Positions 33,820 to 43,284 of a stretch of 64,000 bases of DNA are shown piece by piece. A program made the position numbers and the translations under genes. Below the pieces are notes generated by a model. That model worked only from the letters and a program-made list of their open reading frames with translations. It was not told the origin of the DNA and ran no database searches. Every line of letters starts with the position of its first letter. The first letter of the stretch is position 1. This DNA comes from Mycobacteroides franklinii (GTDB lineage Bacteria > Actinomycetota > Actinomycetes > Mycobacteriales > Mycobacteriaceae), in contig NZ_MAFQ01000006.1 in NCBI RefSeq assembly GCF_002013895.1, positions 1-64,000 of the forward strand, written 5' to 3'.

Positions 33820-35478
33820 ATGACACTCTCAGCGGCGTGGCAGGCACTGGAAACTCATCACAAGCAGATCGCCTCCACCCACCTTCGAGAGTTTTTTGCC
33901 GACGACCCCACGCGCGGCAGCGAGCTGACCGTCACGGTCGGCGACTTGTACATCGATTACAGCAAGCATCGACTGACCCGCGAAACCCTTTCGCTGCTAG
34001 TCGATTTGGCCAAGGCGGCCGATCTCGAGGGGCGCCGCGATGCGATGTTCGCCGGGGCACATATCAACACCTCCGAGGACCGCGCGGTGCTGCACACCGC
34101 ACTGCGCCTGCCCCGCGGCGCGCAGCTGGTGGTTGACGGGCAGGACGTGGTCGCCGATGTGCACCAGGTGCTCGACGCCATGGGCGACTTCACCGACCGG
34201 CTGCGCAACGGCGAGTGGACCGGAGCCACCGGCAAGCGCATCACCACCGTGGTCAACATCGGGATCGGCGGTTCGGACCTGGGACCGGTGATGGTGTACC
34301 AGGCGCTGCGCCACTACGCCGACGCCGGAATCTCGGCGCGATTCGTCTCCAACGTCGACCCCGCCGACCTGGTGGCCACGCTCGCCGACCTTGACCCGGC
34401 GACAACACTTTTCATTGTTGCCTCCAAGACGTTCTCGACGCTGGAGACGCTCACCAATGCCACGGCCGCACGACGCTGGCTGATTGACGGACTGGGCGAC
34501 TCCGCCGGGCAGGACGCGGTGTCCAAGCACTTCGTCGCCGTCTCCACCAACGCGAAGCTGGTGTCGGAGTTCGGGATCGACACCGCCAACATGTTCGGTT
34601 TCTGGGACTGGGTCGGCGGCCGTTACTCGGTGGACTCGGCGATTGGCCTGTCGGTGATGGCAGTCATCGGACGGGAGGCGTTCGGTGAGTTCCTGGCCGG
34701 GTTCCACGTTGTGGACGAGCATTTCCGCACCGCACCGCTGGCAGAGAACGCACCCGCGCTACTCGGCCTCATCGGCCTGTGGTACTCGAATTTCTTTGGC
34801 GCACAATCACGTGGAGTGCTCCCCTACTCCAATGACCTGGCCAGGTTCGCGGCGTATCTGCAGCAGCTGACCATGGAATCCAACGGCAAGTCGGTCAAGG
34901 CCGACGGCGCACCCGTGGCGGTCGATACCGGTGACATCTACTGGGGCGAACCGGGAACCAATGGACAGCATGCCTTCTACCAGCTACTGCACCAGGGCAC
35001 GCGGTTGATCCCGGCAGACTTCATCGGCTTTAGCGAGCCCACCGACGATCTACCTACCGCCGACGGCACCGGCAGCATGCACGACCTGCTGATGAGTAAC
35101 TTCTTCGCGCAGACGCAGGTGCTCGCCTTCGGAAAGACTGCCGAGGAGATTGCCCTGGAACTTCCGGAGGGCACCGCGCCCAATGTGGTTCCGCACAAGG
35201 TCATGCCCGGAAACCGGCCCAGCACAACGATTCTCGCCAGCAAGCTGACCCCTTCCACGGTCGGGCAGCTGATCGCGCTCTACGAGCACGAGGTGTTCAC
35301 CGCGGGCACCGTCTGGGGTATCGACTCCTTTGACCAGTGGGGAGTCGAGCTGGGCAAGAAGCAGGCCATCGCCTTGCTGCCCGTGATCACCGAGGAGGCA
35401 TCCCCGGCACAGCAGACTGACAGCTCTACCGACACCCTGGTGCGCAACTACCGCGCAGCGCGCGGAAGAACCAAGTAA
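33820..35478 (+). CDS. pgi: Glucose-6-phosphate isomerase
   Basis: Pgi interconverts glucose-6-phosphate and fructose-6-phosphate in glycolysis. The 552-residue protein has both PROSITE-type signatures: [13 protein letters not shown] near residue 150 and the C-terminal [15 protein letters not shown]. The catalytic region [18 protein letters not shown] and [12 protein letters not shown] are intact. It corresponds to Rv0946c and has a leaderless-type promoter. Confidence 0.97.
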   Translation: MTLSAAWQALETHHKQIASTHLREFFADDPTRGSELTVTVGDLYIDYSKHRLTRETLSLLVDLAKAADLEGRRDAMFAGAHINTSEDRAVLHTALRLPRGAQLVVDGQDVVADVHQVLDAMGDFTDRLRNGEWTGATGKRITTVVNIGIGGSDLGPVMVYQALRHYADAGISARFVSNVDPADLVATLADLDPATTLFIVASKTFSTLETLTNATAARRWLIDGLGDSAGQDAVSKHFVAVSTNAKLVSEFGIDTANMFGFWDWVGGRYSVDSAIGLSVMAVIGREAFGEFLAGFHVVDEHFRTAPLAENAPALLGLIGLWYSNFFGAQSRGVLPYSNDLARFAAYLQQLTMESNGKSVKADGAPVAVDTGDIYWGEPGTNGQHAFYQLLHQGTRLIPADFIGFSEPTDDLPTADGTGSMHDLLMSNFFAQTQVLAFGKTAEEIALELPEGTAPNVVPHKVMPGNRPSTTILASKLTPSTVGQLIALYEHEVFTAGTVWGIDSFDQWGVELGKKQAIALLPVITEEASPAQQTDSSTDTLVRNYRAARGRTK

Positions 35479-35511
35479 CCGCGAGGCCTTTCGAGCGGGT
35501 CGCGGGCGGCC

Positions 35512-35517
35512 TACTCT
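35512..35517 (+). promoter_or_regulatory. Leaderless promoter -10 of msrB
   Basis: TACTCT (TANNNT) is followed by six bases and the ATG at 35524, with no ribosome site. The spacing fits a leaderless transcript. Confidence 0.5.
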
Positions 35518-35523
35518 GGATCT

Positions 35524-36054
35524 ATGCGGCGCTGGTTGCCTTCGACCGCTGATCCGGCCCTCACCCGACGGCAGCTGCTCGCCGGTGTGGCGGCACTGTG
35601 CGCTCTGACCAGCTGGAGTGCGCTCGCTACCGCGGCAGCCGATCCGACGACCCCGCCAGCACCGAATCCGGCGACCTCACACACCGATGCCGAGTGGCGC
35701 CAGCTGCTGACCCCCAGCCAGTACCAGATCCTGCGGCAGGCCGGCACCGAGACCCCGTACAGCAGCCCCCTCAACAACGAGCATCGGGCCGGCGTCTTCA
35801 GCTGTGCCGGTTGCAGTTTGGACCTATTCTCGTCAGCGACCAAGTTCGACAGCGGCACGGGATGGCCGAGCTTTTGGCAGCCGCTGCCGAACGCCGTGTC
35901 GGAAAGACCAGACAACAGCGCGGGGATGAGTCGCACCGAAGTGCTCTGCCGCCGCTGCGCGGGACATCTGGGCCACGTGTTCGACGACGGCCCCAAGCCC
36001 ACGGGGTTGCGCTACTGCATGAACGGCGCCGCGATGAACTTCCGCGCCACGTAG
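35524..36054 (+). CDS. msrB: Exported methionine-R-sulfoxide reductase with Tat signal
   Basis: This 176-residue protein is an MsrB domain behind a twin-arginine signal (TRRQLLAGVAALCALTSWSALATA, with Arg15-Arg16). It reduces R-methionine sulfoxide in proteins. Zinc is held by C94-x2-C97 and C142-x2-C145; the catalytic Cys165 is in RYCMNGAAM, and GHLGHVFDDGP is conserved. The usual M. tuberculosis MsrB is cytoplasmic and lacks a signal, so this version should repair proteins outside the membrane. A lone gene with a leaderless promoter, it begins the accessory region that lacks M. tuberculosis synteny. Its electron donor outside the cell is not evident. Confidence 0.88.
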   Translation: MRRWLPSTADPALTRRQLLAGVAALCALTSWSALATAAADPTTPPAPNPATSHTDAEWRQLLTPSQYQILRQAGTETPYSSPLNNEHRAGVFSCAGCSLDLFSSATKFDSGTGWPSFWQPLPNAVSERPDNSAGMSRTEVLCRRCAGHLGHVFDDGPKPTGLRYCMNGAAMNFRAT

Positions 36055-36075
36055 CCACCTAGCTGCCGAGAGTCG

Positions 36076-36585
36076 CTAGGTGGCCGCGACGATCACCACG
36101 AGAGCCTGGGTCTCGGATATCCGCCGGATCCGATGGGTACGGGTGGCATCGAGGTAGGCGCTGTCCCCCTCCTCGAGGACATAACTGACGTCCTCACACT
36201 GCAACTCGATCGATCCGCGGTGCACGAACACAAATTCCTGTCCCTGGTGGGAAGACTTGTGTTCCGCAAATTCCATCGACGGGCTCGCCAGGAATGGCGT
36301 CATGATCTTGCCGAGCATCTCGGTACTCAGCGCATGAAACTTGCTGTCGTCCCAGTCATCCGCGCCACGATCCACCACCACCCGCGACTCGTGGGCGTCG
36401 TTGGTGAACAACCGACTGACATCGACGTCGAGGGCCTGGGCAATGCGCATCGCCACCGACACCGACGGCGTGCTGTGCTCGCGCTCGACCTTCGAGAGGT
36501 AGCTCTTGGTCAGACCCGTGCGGCCGCCCAGCTCCTCGAGGGTGAGGCCGCGTTCCCGGCGCAGCGCGCGAACCAGCGATGTCAT
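36076..36585 (-). CDS. XRE-type regulator with C-terminal cupin
   Basis: This 169-residue regulator has an N-terminal helix-turn-helix (LVRALRRERGLTLEELGGRTGLTKSYLSKVEREHSTPSV) and a C-terminal cupin (HQGQEFVFVHRGSIELQCEDVSYVLEEGDSAYLDATRTHRI). Such proteins sense a small ligand in the cupin and control a neighbouring catabolic operon. It is divergent from the aldolase/DapA operon. Two copies of GACAC-N3-GTGTC lie between them, one just before its own start, so it probably represses both itself and the operon. ATG 36585 matches the family start; the frame is open upstream through the operators. Confidence 0.88.
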   Translation of the reverse strand: MTSLVRALRRERGLTLEELGGRTGLTKSYLSKVEREHSTPSVSVAMRIAQALDVDVSRLFTNDAHESRVVVDRGADDWDDSKFHALSTEMLGKIMTPFLASPSMEFAEHKSSHQGQEFVFVHRGSIELQCEDVSYVLEEGDSAYLDATRTHRIRRISETQALVVIVAAT

Positions 36586-36596
36586 CCGGCCAGTGT

Positions 36597-36609
36597 GACA
36601 CGCGGTGTC
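36597..36609. promoter_or_regulatory. Operator copy 1 (GACAC-N3-GTGTC)
   Basis: GACAC-gcg-GTGTC is a perfect inverted repeat 12 bases before the regulator's start codon. The same half-sites recur at 36643-36655. It is the likely autoregulatory site. Confidence 0.6.
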
Positions 36610-36636
36610 CCCCGAACAACTAGGCAACTTTGTTGA

Positions 36637-36661
36637 CCATATGACACCTTGTGTCCTATGG
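36637..36661. promoter_or_regulatory. Operator copy 2, extended palindrome
   Basis: CCATA-t-GACAC-ctt-GTGTC-c-TATGG has 11-base arms with a single mismatched pair. The core equals the site at 36597. It lies about 40 bases before the aldolase start, over the expected promoter. Confidence 0.65.
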
Positions 36662-36700
36662 TGGTGATCGAACACCTCAAGATCAGAAAGGAGCACGGAA

Positions 36701-37492
36701 ATGGCCAGCACACTTCATGACACCAAGTCCGAGCTGATGGATCGCGCCGAGCGCAGCATGGAGACTCACTTCTCCGACTCGCAGTGGTCCACCCGCCAGA
36801 AGGTCGCGATCACCTGCCGCGCACTGTTCGACCGAGGGCACGACTCCGGCCTCGCCGGACAGATCACCGCGAGGGCCGAGAAACCCGGCACCTTCTACAC
36901 CCAACGCCTCGGACTCGGGTTCGACGAGATCACCGAGGAGAATCTGCTTCTCGTCGACGAGGACCTCAACGTTCTCGACGGCTCTGGAATGGCCAACCCC
37001 GCCAATCGTTTCCACAGCTGGATCTACCGGGCTCGCCCCGACGTGCAGTGCATCGTGCACACCCATCCGTTCCATGTCGCGGCGCTGTCCATGCTGGAGA
37101 CGCCCCTGATTGTTTCTCAGATGGACATCGCACCCTTGTATGACGACTGTGCGTTCCTGCCGGACTGGCCGGGCGTTCCCGTCGGAAACGAAGAGGGCGA
37201 GATCATCTCGGCCGCACTGGGAGACAAGAAGGCAATACTGCTCGCCCACCACGGCCACGTCGTCGCCGGCGCCTCCGTCGAGGAATCGTGCTCACTGGCG
37301 GTATTGATCGAGCGGGGCGCCAAGTTGCAACTGGCCGCGATGGCGGCGGGAACCATTGCCCCTCTGCCCGATCGGCTGGCCCGCGAGGCCCATGACTGGA
37401 CCCTCACCCCCAAGCGCAGTATCGCCAACTTCGCCTATTACGCCCGCACCGCACTCGCCAATCACCCCGAGACCCTGAGGAAAATCGCATGA
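36701..37492 (+). CDS. Class II aldolase/adducin family protein
   Basis: This 263-residue protein is a zinc-dependent class II aldolase of the fuculose/rhamnulose-phosphate type, or a related decarboxylase. Metal-binding His residues are visible in VHTHPFH and AHHGHVVAG, and the SGLAGQITAR motif is typical. The ribosome site is AAAGGAG. Its stop overlaps the DapA-type gene as ATGA, so the two proteins probably act together in one carbon-source pathway. Controlled by the adjacent cupin regulator. The substrate cannot be read from the sequence. Confidence 0.82.
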   Translation: MASTLHDTKSELMDRAERSMETHFSDSQWSTRQKVAITCRALFDRGHDSGLAGQITARAEKPGTFYTQRLGLGFDEITEENLLLVDEDLNVLDGSGMANPANRFHSWIYRARPDVQCIVHTHPFHVAALSMLETPLIVSQMDIAPLYDDCAFLPDWPGVPVGNEEGEIISAALGDKKAILLAHHGHVVAGASVEESCSLAVLIERGAKLQLAAMAAGTIAPLPDRLAREAHDWTLTPKRSIANFAYYARTALANHPETLRKIA

Positions 37493-38376
37493 CATCAGCT
37501 CCCCAGTTCCACGGAATCATCGCCTACCCAGTCACCCCATTCCTCCCCGATGACACCGTGGACGTCGATCGGCTTGCCGAGCTCGTATCCCGGCTCGCGG
37601 ATGACGGGGCCCACGCCATCGCACCGCTGGGCAGCACCGGCGAGTCCGCATATCTCGAGGAACGCGAATTCGACGCCGTCGTCGACACCACAGTCGCCGC
37701 CGTGAACAAACGCGTGCCCATCATCGTCGGAGCCTCGGATTTGACTACCGCCAACACCATTCGGCGAGCACGCCACGCCCAGCAGGCCGGTGCCGACGCG
37801 GTGATGGTGCTGCCCATCTCGTACTGGAAGCTCAGCGACCGCGAGATCGCACAGCACTACGCCTCGGTCGCCGCGGCGATCGACATTCCGGTCATGGCCT
37901 ACAACAACCCCGCGACCAGCGGCGTGGATATGCGACCCGAACTCCTGGTGTCGATGTTCCGCGATATCGACAACGTCACCATGGTCAAGGAGTCGACGGG
38001 TGACGTGCGCCGGATGCTCGACATCAAACGCCTCAGCGAGGAGCAACTGCCGTTCTACAACGGCAGCAACCCGCTTGTCCTCGAAGCACTCCACGTCGGC
38101 GCATCCGGGTGGTGCACTGCCGCACCGTGTCTAGCGCCGCAACCGTGCCTGGACCTGTACGAGGCGGTGCGCACGGGACGCCACGACGATGCCGCGTCCA
38201 TCTACGCAGCACTCAAGCCATTGCTGCAGTTCATCGTCGCGGGCGGACTGCCCACGACCGTGAAGGCGGGCCTGGAACTACAGGGACGCGCCGTGGGCGA
38301 TCCCCGACGGCCACTGCTCCCGCTCGATGCCGAGGGCCGCGAGACGCTGAAGGGGATCCTGGCGTCCACTCCTTAA
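37489..38376 (+). CDS. DapA-family lyase/aldolase (class I)
   Basis: This 295-residue TIM-barrel protein belongs to the dihydrodipicolinate synthase/N-acetylneuraminate lyase superfamily. The Schiff-base Lys167 (MVKESTGD) and Tyr138 (AYNNPAT) are present, and PLGSTGESAYL replaces the GTTGE pyruvate loop of true DapA. Being coupled to a class II aldolase and a catabolic-type regulator, it is more likely a sugar-acid or keto-acid aldolase or dehydratase than a lysine enzyme. Its stop codon lies inside the Zur-like palindrome. Confidence 0.82.
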   Translation: MTSAPQFHGIIAYPVTPFLPDDTVDVDRLAELVSRLADDGAHAIAPLGSTGESAYLEEREFDAVVDTTVAAVNKRVPIIVGASDLTTANTIRRARHAQQAGADAVMVLPISYWKLSDREIAQHYASVAAAIDIPVMAYNNPATSGVDMRPELLVSMFRDIDNVTMVKESTGDVRRMLDIKRLSEEQLPFYNGSNPLVLEALHVGASGWCTAAPCLAPQPCLDLYEAVRTGRHDDAASIYAALKPLLQFIVAGGLPTTVKAGLELQGRAVGDPRRPLLPLDAEGRETLKGILASTP

Positions 38377-38400
38377 TGATAATGGTTATCATTAAGGAGT
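38368..38400. promoter_or_regulatory. Zur-like box over the start of the zinc GTPase gene
   Basis: ACTCCTTAATGATAA-TGG-TTATCATTAAGGAGT is a perfect inverted repeat with 15-base arms. Its centre, ATGATAA-N3-TTATCAT, fits the mycobacterial Zur/Fur pattern. It contains the DapA stop, a TATCAT -10 element (38387-38392) and the first bases of the GTG at 38399. A bound Zur would block the promoter completely. Confidence 0.75.
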
Positions 38401-39535
38401 GACTACAGCCCAGCTCCTTCCCGTAACCGTGCTCTCCGGATTCCTCGGCGCGGGAAAAACCACTCTGCTCAACCACATCCTGGCCAATACCGAGGGACGC
38501 CGCGTCGCGGTGATCGTCAACGACATGAGCGAGGTGAACATCGACGCCGCCCTCGTTGCGGGCACCGGACACCTGAACCGCACCGAGGAGCGGCTCGTCG
38601 AGCTCACCAACGGCTGCATCTGTTGCACGCTGCGCGAGGACCTGATCGAAGCCGTCGGAAACCTGGCCCGGCAGAATCGATTTGACCAGCTAGTCATCGA
38701 GTCGACCGGAATCTCCGAGCCCATGCCGGTGGCCGCCTCGTTCACCTGGGAGTTCGAGGACGGCACCAGCCTGGGCCAGGTCGCCCGGCTCGACACCATG
38801 GTGACCGTCGTCGACGCCTCCACCTTCCTGCCGGAGCTGGCACGCGGCGAGGCGCTGGCCGACCGCGAGATGGCCGCCGCAGACGGCGACGGGCGTTCCA
38901 TCGCCGATCTGCTCACCGATCAGGTCGAATTCGCCGACGTGCTGATCCTCAACAAGGTGGATCTGGTGAGCGAACGAACCCTCGGCATGGTGGAAACCCT
39001 GCTGCGCCGCCTCAATCCCACGGCGACGATGGTGCGGTCCACCGGCGGCGTCGTCGACCTGGATCTGGTGCTGCAGACCGGATTGTTCGATCCCGAGCTG
39101 GCCGCCCAGGCACCGGGCTGGGATGAGGAGATCGCCGACGGGCACACCCCCGAAACCGAGGAATACGGCATCAGCAGCATGACCTTCCGTTCGGATCGCC
39201 CCTTCCATCCGCAACGCCTCAATACGGCGCTGGAGAACCTACAAGGACTGTTGCGCAGCAAGGGATTTTGCTGGATTGCCAGCCGCCCCGATATCGCCGC
39301 GATCTGGTCGCAGGCCGGACCGAACCTGACGATTGAACCCGCCCAGTTCTGGCGCAGCACCGAGATCGCCCCGGGGCAGGAGGTCGTCTTCATCGGCGTG
39401 CGGCTGGACCGGCCCCGCGTGCAGCATCTCCTGGAGGCCGCGGTCCTCACCGACGACGAGCTCGCCGCCGGTCCGGAGGTGTGGCGTGACTTCCCCGATC
39501 CCCTCCCCGCGTGGGGCCTCTTGCACGCCCATTAG
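38399..39535 (+). CDS. CobW/COG0523 zinc GTPase (ZigA-like)
   Basis: This 378-residue GTPase is a COG0523 metal chaperone. The P-loop is GFLGAGKTT (14-22), the metal site CICC (Cys73, Cys75, Cys76), and the guanine motif is LNKVDLV; a CobW C-terminal domain follows. Zur-controlled members supply zinc to essential enzymes under zinc starvation. The GTG start is supported by the TATCAT -10 six bases upstream, which makes it leaderless and embedded in the Zur-like box. It is followed by the convergent CGNR regulator with a 4-base stop overlap. Confidence 0.9.
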   Translation: MTTAQLLPVTVLSGFLGAGKTTLLNHILANTEGRRVAVIVNDMSEVNIDAALVAGTGHLNRTEERLVELTNGCICCTLREDLIEAVGNLARQNRFDQLVIESTGISEPMPVAASFTWEFEDGTSLGQVARLDTMVTVVDASTFLPELARGEALADREMAAADGDGRSIADLLTDQVEFADVLILNKVDLVSERTLGMVETLLRRLNPTATMVRSTGGVVDLDLVLQTGLFDPELAAQAPGWDEEIADGHTPETEEYGISSMTFRSDRPFHPQRLNTALENLQGLLRSKGFCWIASRPDIAAIWSQAGPNLTIEPAQFWRSTEIAPGQEVVFIGVRLDRPRVQHLLEAAVLTDDELAAGPEVWRDFPDPLPAWGLLHAH

Positions 39536-40092
39536 CGGCGTGTAGCAATGGCGGCCTTCTTGGCCCTGTTCCCGCAGGTGTTCATGTTGCACCAGCGCCG
39601 ATTGTTGGCCCGGCTGGTGTCGACATAGAGACCGTGACAGTGGTCGTCCGAGCACGCCTTGACCCGATCGCGATCGGGGCCGCCCAGTGTCTCGATGGCA
39701 CTGGCGGCGATGACGGACAGGGCGTCCGCGATGCCCACGCCGCGCCATTGCACATCTGCGCCCTCGAGCACCCTGTGCGGATTGCCGTTCCGGGAGAACG
39801 TATTCAACATCCGCACGGCTGATGCAGCCATCCGCCCACCCGCTGCCACCGCGGCGCCCGCGCGGTGGATGCTCTCGCGCAGCTCCTTGGCGGCGGCCAG
39901 GTCGGCGTCGGTCAAGGGCACGTCCGAGAAGTCCAACTCGTTGGCTCGCAGCCATAACCTCAACCGTCCCGGGTCGGTCAGCCGTTCGGTAGCCGCCCCC
40001 GCACGATCGAAGACGGTGGCGGTAAAGCGGAATGCCAGTACCGCATTGTCCAGCCGAAAAACCGTCCGCGCATCCCCAGCCGTGCTCGCCAT
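39532..40092 (-). CDS. CGNR zinc-finger (ABATE) regulator
   Basis: This 186-residue protein has the N-terminal ABATE-type helical domain ([19 protein letters not shown]) and a C-terminal CGNR zinc finger, C-x4-C...C-x4-C ending [16 protein letters not shown]. The family comprises putative stress-responsive transcription regulators of actinobacteria. It is divergent from a VOC protein/dehydrogenase pair, with a cluster of palindromes in the 80-base gap, and probably controls both directions. Confidence 0.85.
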   Translation of the reverse strand: MASTAGDARTVFRLDNAVLAFRFTATVFDRAGAATERLTDPGRLRLWLRANELDFSDVPLTDADLAAAKELRESIHRAGAAVAAGGRMAASAVRMLNTFSRNGNPHRVLEGADVQWRGVGIADALSVIAASAIETLGGPDRDRVKACSDDHCHGLYVDTSRANNRRWCNMNTCGNRAKKAAIATRR

Positions 40093-40104
40093 ACGAACCA
40101 GTTT

Positions 40105-40159
40105 AACCGGTTCGACAGATCTCGGAACATGTTCTACGGTAGAACCGTCTTAACCGGTT
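40105..40159. promoter_or_regulatory. Cluster of palindromes between CGNR regulator and VOC gene
   Basis: AACCGGTT occurs twice (40105-40112 and 40152-40159), each within TTAACCGGTTC-like sequence. Between them lie GAACATGTTC (40125-40134) and GTTCTAC-g-GTAGAAC (40131-40145). CGGAACATGTTCTA is one base away from the KstR consensus. The repeated GGTTC/GAACC half-sites suggest several bound dimers. Confidence 0.55.
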
Positions 40160-40172
40160 CACTGGAGGCGAG

Positions 40173-40667
40173 ATGTCTGTCAACCACATCGGGATCACCG
40201 TTCCCGATATCGCAGCGGCAATTGACTGGTACCGCAAGATATTCGGCTTCGAATGCATCATGGGTCCGCGCACACTCGAACCCGGGCCGACCGGAGAGCT
40301 CCCGCCGGGACTGGACACCAGGTTCGGCCAGGCCCGGATAGCCGGCCTGCAGACAAACAATGGTGTGGGTGTAGAGCTCTTCGAATTCATCGATCCGGCG
40401 ACGGACCCGCCACCGCTGCTACCCGTCGAGTACACCCGGCGCGGCACGTGGCATCTGTGCCTGACCGTCTCCGACGTCGAGGGGCAGACGCGCGCCGTCT
40501 CGGCGGCCGGCGGCCGGATCATCACCGCCCCACGACCCGTCGTCGCGGGTAGACCATGGACCATGTCCTATCTGACCGACCCGTGGGGCACGGTCATCGA
40601 ACTGATGAGTCACGACTACACCGAGATTTTCGCCAACTGGCCCACCGAAACAGGAGCACACCAATGA
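40173..40667 (+). CDS. VOC (glyoxalase/dioxygenase fold) protein
   Basis: This 164-residue protein starts MSVNHIGITVPDIAAAIDWYRKIFGFE, the typical VOC metal-binding fold with the first His ligand. VELFEFIDP and WHLCLTVSDVEG supply further ligands, and the end is MSYLTDPWGTVIELM. The ribosome site is GGAGG. It is coupled by ATGA to a dehydrogenase of the 3-hydroxyisobutyrate class. It may be an epimerase, lyase or dioxygenase; the substrate is unknown. Confidence 0.85.
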   Translation: MSVNHIGITVPDIAAAIDWYRKIFGFECIMGPRTLEPGPTGELPPGLDTRFGQARIAGLQTNNGVGVELFEFIDPATDPPPLLPVEYTRRGTWHLCLTVSDVEGQTRAVSAAGGRIITAPRPVVAGRPWTMSYLTDPWGTVIELMSHDYTEIFANWPTETGAHQ

Positions 40668-41536
40668 GCACAATTGCCGTCGTCGGACTAGGGGCCATGG
40701 GAAAGGCCATGGCAGACAATCTTGTCCGGTCAGGGCACGAGGTTTCCGTATGGAATCGCTCGCCAGGACCCGTCGAAGAGCTCGCCGCGGTCGGTGCACG
40801 ACCACTCGAATCTGCGGCACAGGCCTTCGAGTCCGGTGTGGTGTTCTCGGTGCTGGCCGATGATCACGCCGTATCCGACACCTTCCTCACCCCAGAGGTC
40901 CTTGCCGCTGGACGGGGAGCGCTGCACGTCAACCTCGCGACCGTCAGCACCCAGCTGGCCGACCGTGCCACCGCACTGCATGGTGAGCACGGGGTGGGAT
41001 ATGTCGCGGCGCCGGTGTTCGGCCGGGTCCCCGTCGCCCAAGCCGGGCAGTTGCAGGTGCTGGCGGCGGGTGCGTCCGACCAAATAGACAGGGCACAACC
41101 ATTCTTGGACGTCATCGGGGCACGCACCTGGCGATTGGGCGATGTGCCGCGGCAAGCCAATGTCGTCAAGATCATCGGGAATTTCCTCATCGCATCGGCC
41201 ATCCAATCGTTGAGTGAAGCCGTCAGCATGGCGGAGCGATCCGGTGTGGATTCCGCGCTGTTGGTGGAGCTGTTGACCAGCACGCTGTTCCAGGGCCCGG
41301 CGTACAGCAGCTACGGCAAGCTCATTGCTACCTCAACCTACGAACCGGCTGGATTCACAACCACCCTGGGCCGCAAGGACGTTGGACTGGCACTCGACGT
41401 GGCGGCAGACACCGGGCTGCGGCTGCCGTTTGGCGAGGTACTGCGATCGGTTCTCGATGAGGCACTCGCGAGCGGGCACGCCGACCTGGACTGGTCCTCG
41501 ATCGCCGATCTACAGCGGGCGCGCGAGGCAGGATGA
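40664..41536 (+). CDS. NAD(P)-dependent 3-hydroxyisobutyrate dehydrogenase-like/imine reductase-like protein
   Basis: From ATG 40664 the product has 290 residues. It has the Rossmann start IAVVGLGAMGKAMADNLVRSGHEVSVWNRS and the catalytic-Lys helix VVKIIGNFLIASAIQSLSEAVSMAE of the beta-hydroxyacid dehydrogenase superfamily, and a C-terminal domain with FTTTLGRKDVGLALDVA. The start overlaps the VOC stop. The pair may act in sequence on a small organic acid or carbonyl compound. The ORF is open further upstream but that is VOC in another frame. Confidence 0.85.
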   Translation: MSTIAVVGLGAMGKAMADNLVRSGHEVSVWNRSPGPVEELAAVGARPLESAAQAFESGVVFSVLADDHAVSDTFLTPEVLAAGRGALHVNLATVSTQLADRATALHGEHGVGYVAAPVFGRVPVAQAGQLQVLAAGASDQIDRAQPFLDVIGARTWRLGDVPRQANVVKIIGNFLIASAIQSLSEAVSMAERSGVDSALLVELLTSTLFQGPAYSSYGKLIATSTYEPAGFTTTLGRKDVGLALDVAADTGLRLPFGEVLRSVLDEALASGHADLDWSSIADLQRAREAG

Positions 41537-41607
41537 CTATGGCATGATGTCCGCAGGAATGCCTCACGTACACAGGCGAATCGCACTGTTTCGTATGGAG
41601 GTTTCCT

Positions 41608-43284
41608 GTGGCTATATCCCTCAAATTGGCGGCGAGCCGACCCTTTCCCCCGCGGGTAGGGCCTAAAGGCTCTCTTATCTACCGCCTTATTACCACCACC
41701 GATCACAAGCTGATCGGCGTCATGTATCTCGTCACGTGTTTTGCCTTCTTCATGGTGGGCGGATTGATGGCGCTGCTCATCCGTGCCGAGCTCACCACAC
41801 CGGGACTGGCATTTCTCTCCAATGAGCAGTACAACCAGCTGTTCACCATGCACGGCACAGCGATGCTGCTCTTCTACGCGACGCCCATCGTGTTCGGCTT
41901 CGCCAATGTGGTGCTGCCACTGCAGATCGGCGCCCCCGACGTGGCGTTCCCACGGCTCAACGCGCTATCGTTCTGGCTCTTCCTGTTTGGTGCGCTCATC
42001 GCGCTGGCCGGGTTCATCACCCCCGGCGGTGCCGCCGACTTCGGCTGGACCGCCTACACCCCGCTCTCCGATGCCATCCACTCACCGGGTGCCGGTGCCG
42101 ACCTCTGGATACTGGGCGTCGCGGTCGGCGGATTGGGCACCATCCTTGGCGCGGTCAACATGATCACCACCATCGTGTGCATGCGTGCGCCGGGCATGGT
42201 CATGTTCCGGATGCCGATCTTCACCTGGAACATTCTGGTGGTCAGCGTGCTGGTACTGCTGGTGTTCCCGCTGCTGGCGGCGGCAGCCATCGGTCTGGCG
42301 GCCGACCGGCACTTGGGCGCACACATCTTCGATCCCGCCAACGGCGGAGTTCTGCTGTGGCAGCACCTGTTCTGGTTCTTCGGACACCCCGAGGTCTATG
42401 TGTTGGCGTTGCCGTTCTTCGGAGTGGTTTCTGAGATCTTCCCGGTGTTCAGCCGCAAGCCGATCTTCGGTTACACCACATTGGTCTTCGCGACCCTGGG
42501 TATCGGAGCGTTGTCGATCGCGGTGTGGGCGCACCACATGTACGCCACCGGCGCCGTGCTGCTGCCGTTCTTCTCCTTCATGACATTCCTGATCGCGGTT
42601 CCGACCGGTATTAAATTCTTCAACTGGATCGGCACAATGTGGAAGGGGCAGTTGACCTTCGAGACACCCATGCTGTTCTCGATCGGCTTCCTGGTCACCT
42701 TCCTCTTCGGCGGTCTGACCGGTGTCCTCCTCGCCGCTCCCCCCATTGATTTCCACGTCACCGACTCGTACTTCGTGGTGGCGCACTTCCACTACACGCT
42801 GTTCGGAACCATCGTGTTCGCCAGCTTCGCGGGCGTGTATTTCTGGTTCCCGAAAATGACGGGCCGGCTGCTCGACGAGCGCCTCGGCAAGTTCCACTTC
42901 TGGTTGACGTTCATCGGCTTCCACACCACGTTCCTGGTGCAGCACTGGCTGGGTAATGAGGGCATGCCGCGCCGGTACGCCGACTACCTACCCACCGATG
43001 GCTTCACGGGTTTGAACATCGTGTCAACGATCGGCGCATTCGTTCTCGGTTCGTCGATGCTGCCGTTCGTGTGGAACATCTTCAAGAGCTACCGCTACGG
43101 CGAGGTCGTCACGGTCGATGACCCGTGGGGCTACGGCAACTCCCTGGAGTGGGCCACCAGCTGCCCGCCGCCGCGGCACAATTTCACCGAGCTGCCCCGG
43201 ATCCGTTCGGAGCGCCCGGCGTTCGAGCTGCACTACCCACACATGGTCGAACGCATGCGCGCCGAGGCGCACGTCGGGCACTAG
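41608..43284 (+). CDS. ctaD: Cytochrome c oxidase subunit I
   Basis: This 558-residue, 12-helix protein is the catalytic subunit of the aa3 oxidase. It has KLIGVMY, the heme-a ligand region [18 protein letters not shown], the CuB region [22 protein letters not shown] (His-Tyr crosslink) and [19 protein letters not shown]. It is very close to M. tuberculosis CtaD, but sits here among accessory genes with no ctaC, ctaE or qcr genes. The GTG start follows GGAGG with 7-base spacing. Whether it is the only copy in the genome cannot be seen. It overlaps the convergent gene by four bases. Confidence 0.93.
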   Translation: MAISLKLAASRPFPPRVGPKGSLIYRLITTTDHKLIGVMYLVTCFAFFMVGGLMALLIRAELTTPGLAFLSNEQYNQLFTMHGTAMLLFYATPIVFGFANVVLPLQIGAPDVAFPRLNALSFWLFLFGALIALAGFITPGGAADFGWTAYTPLSDAIHSPGAGADLWILGVAVGGLGTILGAVNMITTIVCMRAPGMVMFRMPIFTWNILVVSVLVLLVFPLLAAAAIGLAADRHLGAHIFDPANGGVLLWQHLFWFFGHPEVYVLALPFFGVVSEIFPVFSRKPIFGYTTLVFATLGIGALSIAVWAHHMYATGAVLLPFFSFMTFLIAVPTGIKFFNWIGTMWKGQLTFETPMLFSIGFLVTFLFGGLTGVLLAAPPIDFHVTDSYFVVAHFHYTLFGTIVFASFAGVYFWFPKMTGRLLDERLGKFHFWLTFIGFHTTFLVQHWLGNEGMPRRYADYLPTDGFTGLNIVSTIGAFVLGSSMLPFVWNIFKSYRYGEVVTVDDPWGYGNSLEWATSCPPPRHNFTELPRIRSERPAFELHYPHMVERMRAEAHVGH

